From assembly GCA_013817115.1 (NCBI GenBank), contig JACDDG010000016.1, positions 1 through 5,603 on the forward strand: a stretch of DNA of 5,603 bases. The letters are read 5' to 3'. Positions 4,160 to 5,603 of the stretch are shown here, piece by piece. The stretch comes from Parachlamydiaceae bacterium. GTDB lineage: Bacteria; Chlamydiota; Chlamydiia; Chlamydiales; Parachlamydiaceae. The translations under genes and the position numbers were made by a program. Each line of letters begins with the position of its first letter. Positions within the stretch are counted from its first letter, which is position 1. The notes beneath the pieces were generated by a model, which saw nothing but the letters and a program-made list of their open reading frames with translations, searched no databases and had not been told where the DNA came from.

Positions 4160-5603
4160 ATGCCATCAAAAATAAGAGTCCTCTCTGACGACACCATCAA
4201 CAAAATTGCCGCCGGAGAAGTCATTGAAAATCCATCTTCAGTCGTTAAAGAACTTGTCGAAAATGCCATTGATGCCGGATCAACTGAAATTTCAATCGAA
4301 ATAAAAGGTGGTGGCCGACAATTAATTCGCATTACAGATAACGGCTGTGGCATGAACAAAGACGATGCCTTACTTAGCCTTGAAAGACATGCGACGTCAA
4401 AACTTAGAGAAATTGATGAGCTCGATGGCGTAGGAACAATGGGATTTCGCGGAGAAGCTGTCCCCTCAATTGCTTCTATCTCAAAATTTACACTTTTCAC
4501 TCGTGAACAAAATCAAAACGAACTCGGAACACTCCTCATGGTCGACGGAGGCAAAATTTGCAACTGCTCAGCAGTTGAATGCGCTTCAGGAACTACCATT
4601 GAAGTAAAAGACCTTTTTTTTAACGTTCCGGTACGCAAAAAATTTCAAAAATCCCCCACTTATGATGCAGCAGAAATTCAACGCATAGTCACTTTATTAG
4701 CCCTAGGCAATCCTGGAATACAATTTACACTTATCAGCAATCAAGAAACTTTAATATCGGTTTCAGGAAGTAAAAATGGTACTTTTTTAGAAACGTTGGG
4801 AGAACGCATCCGACAACTTCTCGGAACTGAGTTTTATAATGGCTTAGTGCCTTTAGAAGGCACACGAGGAGAATGTCAAGTCGAAGGCTTTATCGGCAAC
4901 CCCATGACAACAAGGCATAATCGTTCAGGGCAGCATCTTTTTATTCATAAACGCGGAGTTCTCGTTCCAATGATTAGCTATGCTGTAAGAGACGGCTACG
5001 GAACAATGCTATCTACAGGACGTCATCCCATCTATGTGCTCCATCTAGCAATGCCGTCAAATTACTTAGACGTTAACGTCCATCCTCAGAAAAGAGAAGT
5101 TCGGCTTCGCCAGGAGCGCATCCTCAAAGAACTTATTATATTCAGTGTCGAATTGGCTTTACAAAAAGTAAAAAGCACAATCCCCTCAACCTTTTATTCT
5201 CAGGAGATACCTGATGTTGAAAACTCATGCGAATCTTCTACCTCTTCCACCCCTCATCACCATTTAGCTAAAGAATACTGCTCCCCTTTTGAAGACAGAA
5301 AACCTAATTTATTCGAAGTTAAAGATGAAGGACCATTCGAACCCACAACCGGAAGGCCTTATCAGATGCCTATTCTTGAAAAGAAGTATGACTCACCTTT
5401 TCCATCAACACTCCACACTTCCTTACCTTCAGAATATCCTGAAACACAAACCATTGTTCATCATCTCGGTCTACCTAATACAAAAGTATCTCCAAAAAGA
5501 GAAGACGCCGGTTTTTTTGATTCAATCAATTCTCAAACAACTGAAACCCACAAACAGTTAAAAGCACTGGGAATATTCCAAAACTACGTTATTGGAATGG
5601 AAG
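4160..5603 (+). CDS. mutL: DNA mismatch repair protein MutL, 3' end cut by the window
   Basis: 481 codons are visible with no stop. MutL is the GHKL ATPase that couples MutS mismatch recognition to downstream repair. ATPase motifs are intact: NKIAAGEVIENP then VVKELVENAIDAG (residues 14-40, catalytic Glu31 and Mg-binding Asn35 by comparison with E. coli E29/N33), DNGCGM (60-65), RHATSK (76-81), GFRGEA (95-100) and GTTIEVKDLFFNVPVR (144-159). NVHPQKREVR (306-315) carries the conserved phosphate-contacting Lys (K311). Residues about 340-465 are the variable Ser/Pro/Glu-rich linker. LKALGIFQNYVIGMEE at the end looks like the opening of the C-terminal dimerisation domain, so whether the DQHA endonuclease motif is present cannot be seen. 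The ATG fits the usual MutL N-terminus; a TAA at 4145-4147 blocks upstream extension. No Shine-Dalgarno precedes it; the nearest purine-rich stretch is about 26 bases away. An 8-T run lies at 4614-4621. Confidence 0.97.
   Translation, partial: MPSKIRVLSDDTINKIAAGEVIENPSSVVKELVENAIDAGSTEISIEIKGGGRQLIRITDNGCGMNKDDALLSLERHATSKLREIDELDGVGTMGFRGEAVPSIASISKFTLFTREQNQNELGTLLMVDGGKICNCSAVECASGTTIEVKDLFFNVPVRKKFQKSPTYDAAEIQRIVTLLALGNPGIQFTLISNQETLISVSGSKNGTFLETLGERIRQLLGTEFYNGLVPLEGTRGECQVEGFIGNPMTTRHNRSGQHLFIHKRGVLVPMISYAVRDGYGTMLSTGRHPIYVLHLAMPSNYLDVNVHPQKREVRLRQERILKELIIFSVELALQKVKSTIPSTFYSQEIPDVENSCESSTSSTPHHHLAKEYCSPFEDRKPNLFEVKDEGPFEPTTGRPYQMPILEKKYDSPFPSTLHTSLPSEYPETQTIVHHLGLPNTKVSPKREDAGFFDSINSQTTETHKQLKALGIFQNYVIGME

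Noticed and set aside
4144..4500. 118-codon minus-strand ORF
   Set aside because: Antisense to the conserved ATPase domain of mutL, with no independent support.
5289..5561. 90-codon plus-strand ORF in another frame
   Set aside because: It lies fully within the mutL linker in an alternative frame.

Overview
The window looks like chromosomal DNA of a low-GC bacterium, most probably an amoeba-associated member of the Chlamydiae (Parachlamydia/Protochlamydia type). The main support is the partial MutL at the right end. Its stretches GFRGEAVPSIASISK, FNVPVRKKFQKS, TMLSTGRHPIYVLHL and NVHPQKREVR match what I remember of chlamydial MutL better than other bacterial MutLs. This assignment is from memory, not from a search.

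Layout. Positions 1-90 are the C-terminal end of an IS4-family (Tn5/IS50-like) transposase, and the probable right end of that IS lies at about 108-126. Positions 127-604 form a gene-free repeat graveyard: a near-perfect GC-rich 38-base inverted repeat that begins exactly where the IS appears to end, a small GC-rich hairpin with the same core, a compact hairpin with terminal-repeat character, and a large imperfect inverted repeat with arms of about 65 bases. Positions 605-982 are AT-rich, contain several short inverted repeats, and hold a good sigma70-type promoter whose -35 box sits inside a palindrome.

That promoter reads towards two tandem, very AT-rich genes (983-1972 and 2065-3357). They encode diverged paralogous proteins of 329 and 430 residues, largely coiled coil, with no signal peptide or membrane segment. 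I do not recognise a named family. Both carry SEQ...TTK.CE....LNS and KKRK[F/I]EFE blocks, and the second has an internal 68-residue repeat. They look like accessory or lineage-specific proteins, possibly secreted, but the function is unknown.

A hairpin at 3380-3410 separates this pair from a convergent small gene on the minus strand (3426-3662), a two-helix DUF378 membrane protein with a CxxC pair at each end. About 500 bases of AT-rich DNA follow, ending in an extended -10 promoter for mutL. mutL starts at 4160 without a visible Shine-Dalgarno sequence and runs off the right edge after 481 codons, at the start of its C-terminal dimerisation domain.

There is no evidence that these genes form one pathway. 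The window is best read as a conserved housekeeping/membrane segment (DUF378, mutL) next to an accessory segment (IS, repeats, coiled-coil pair).
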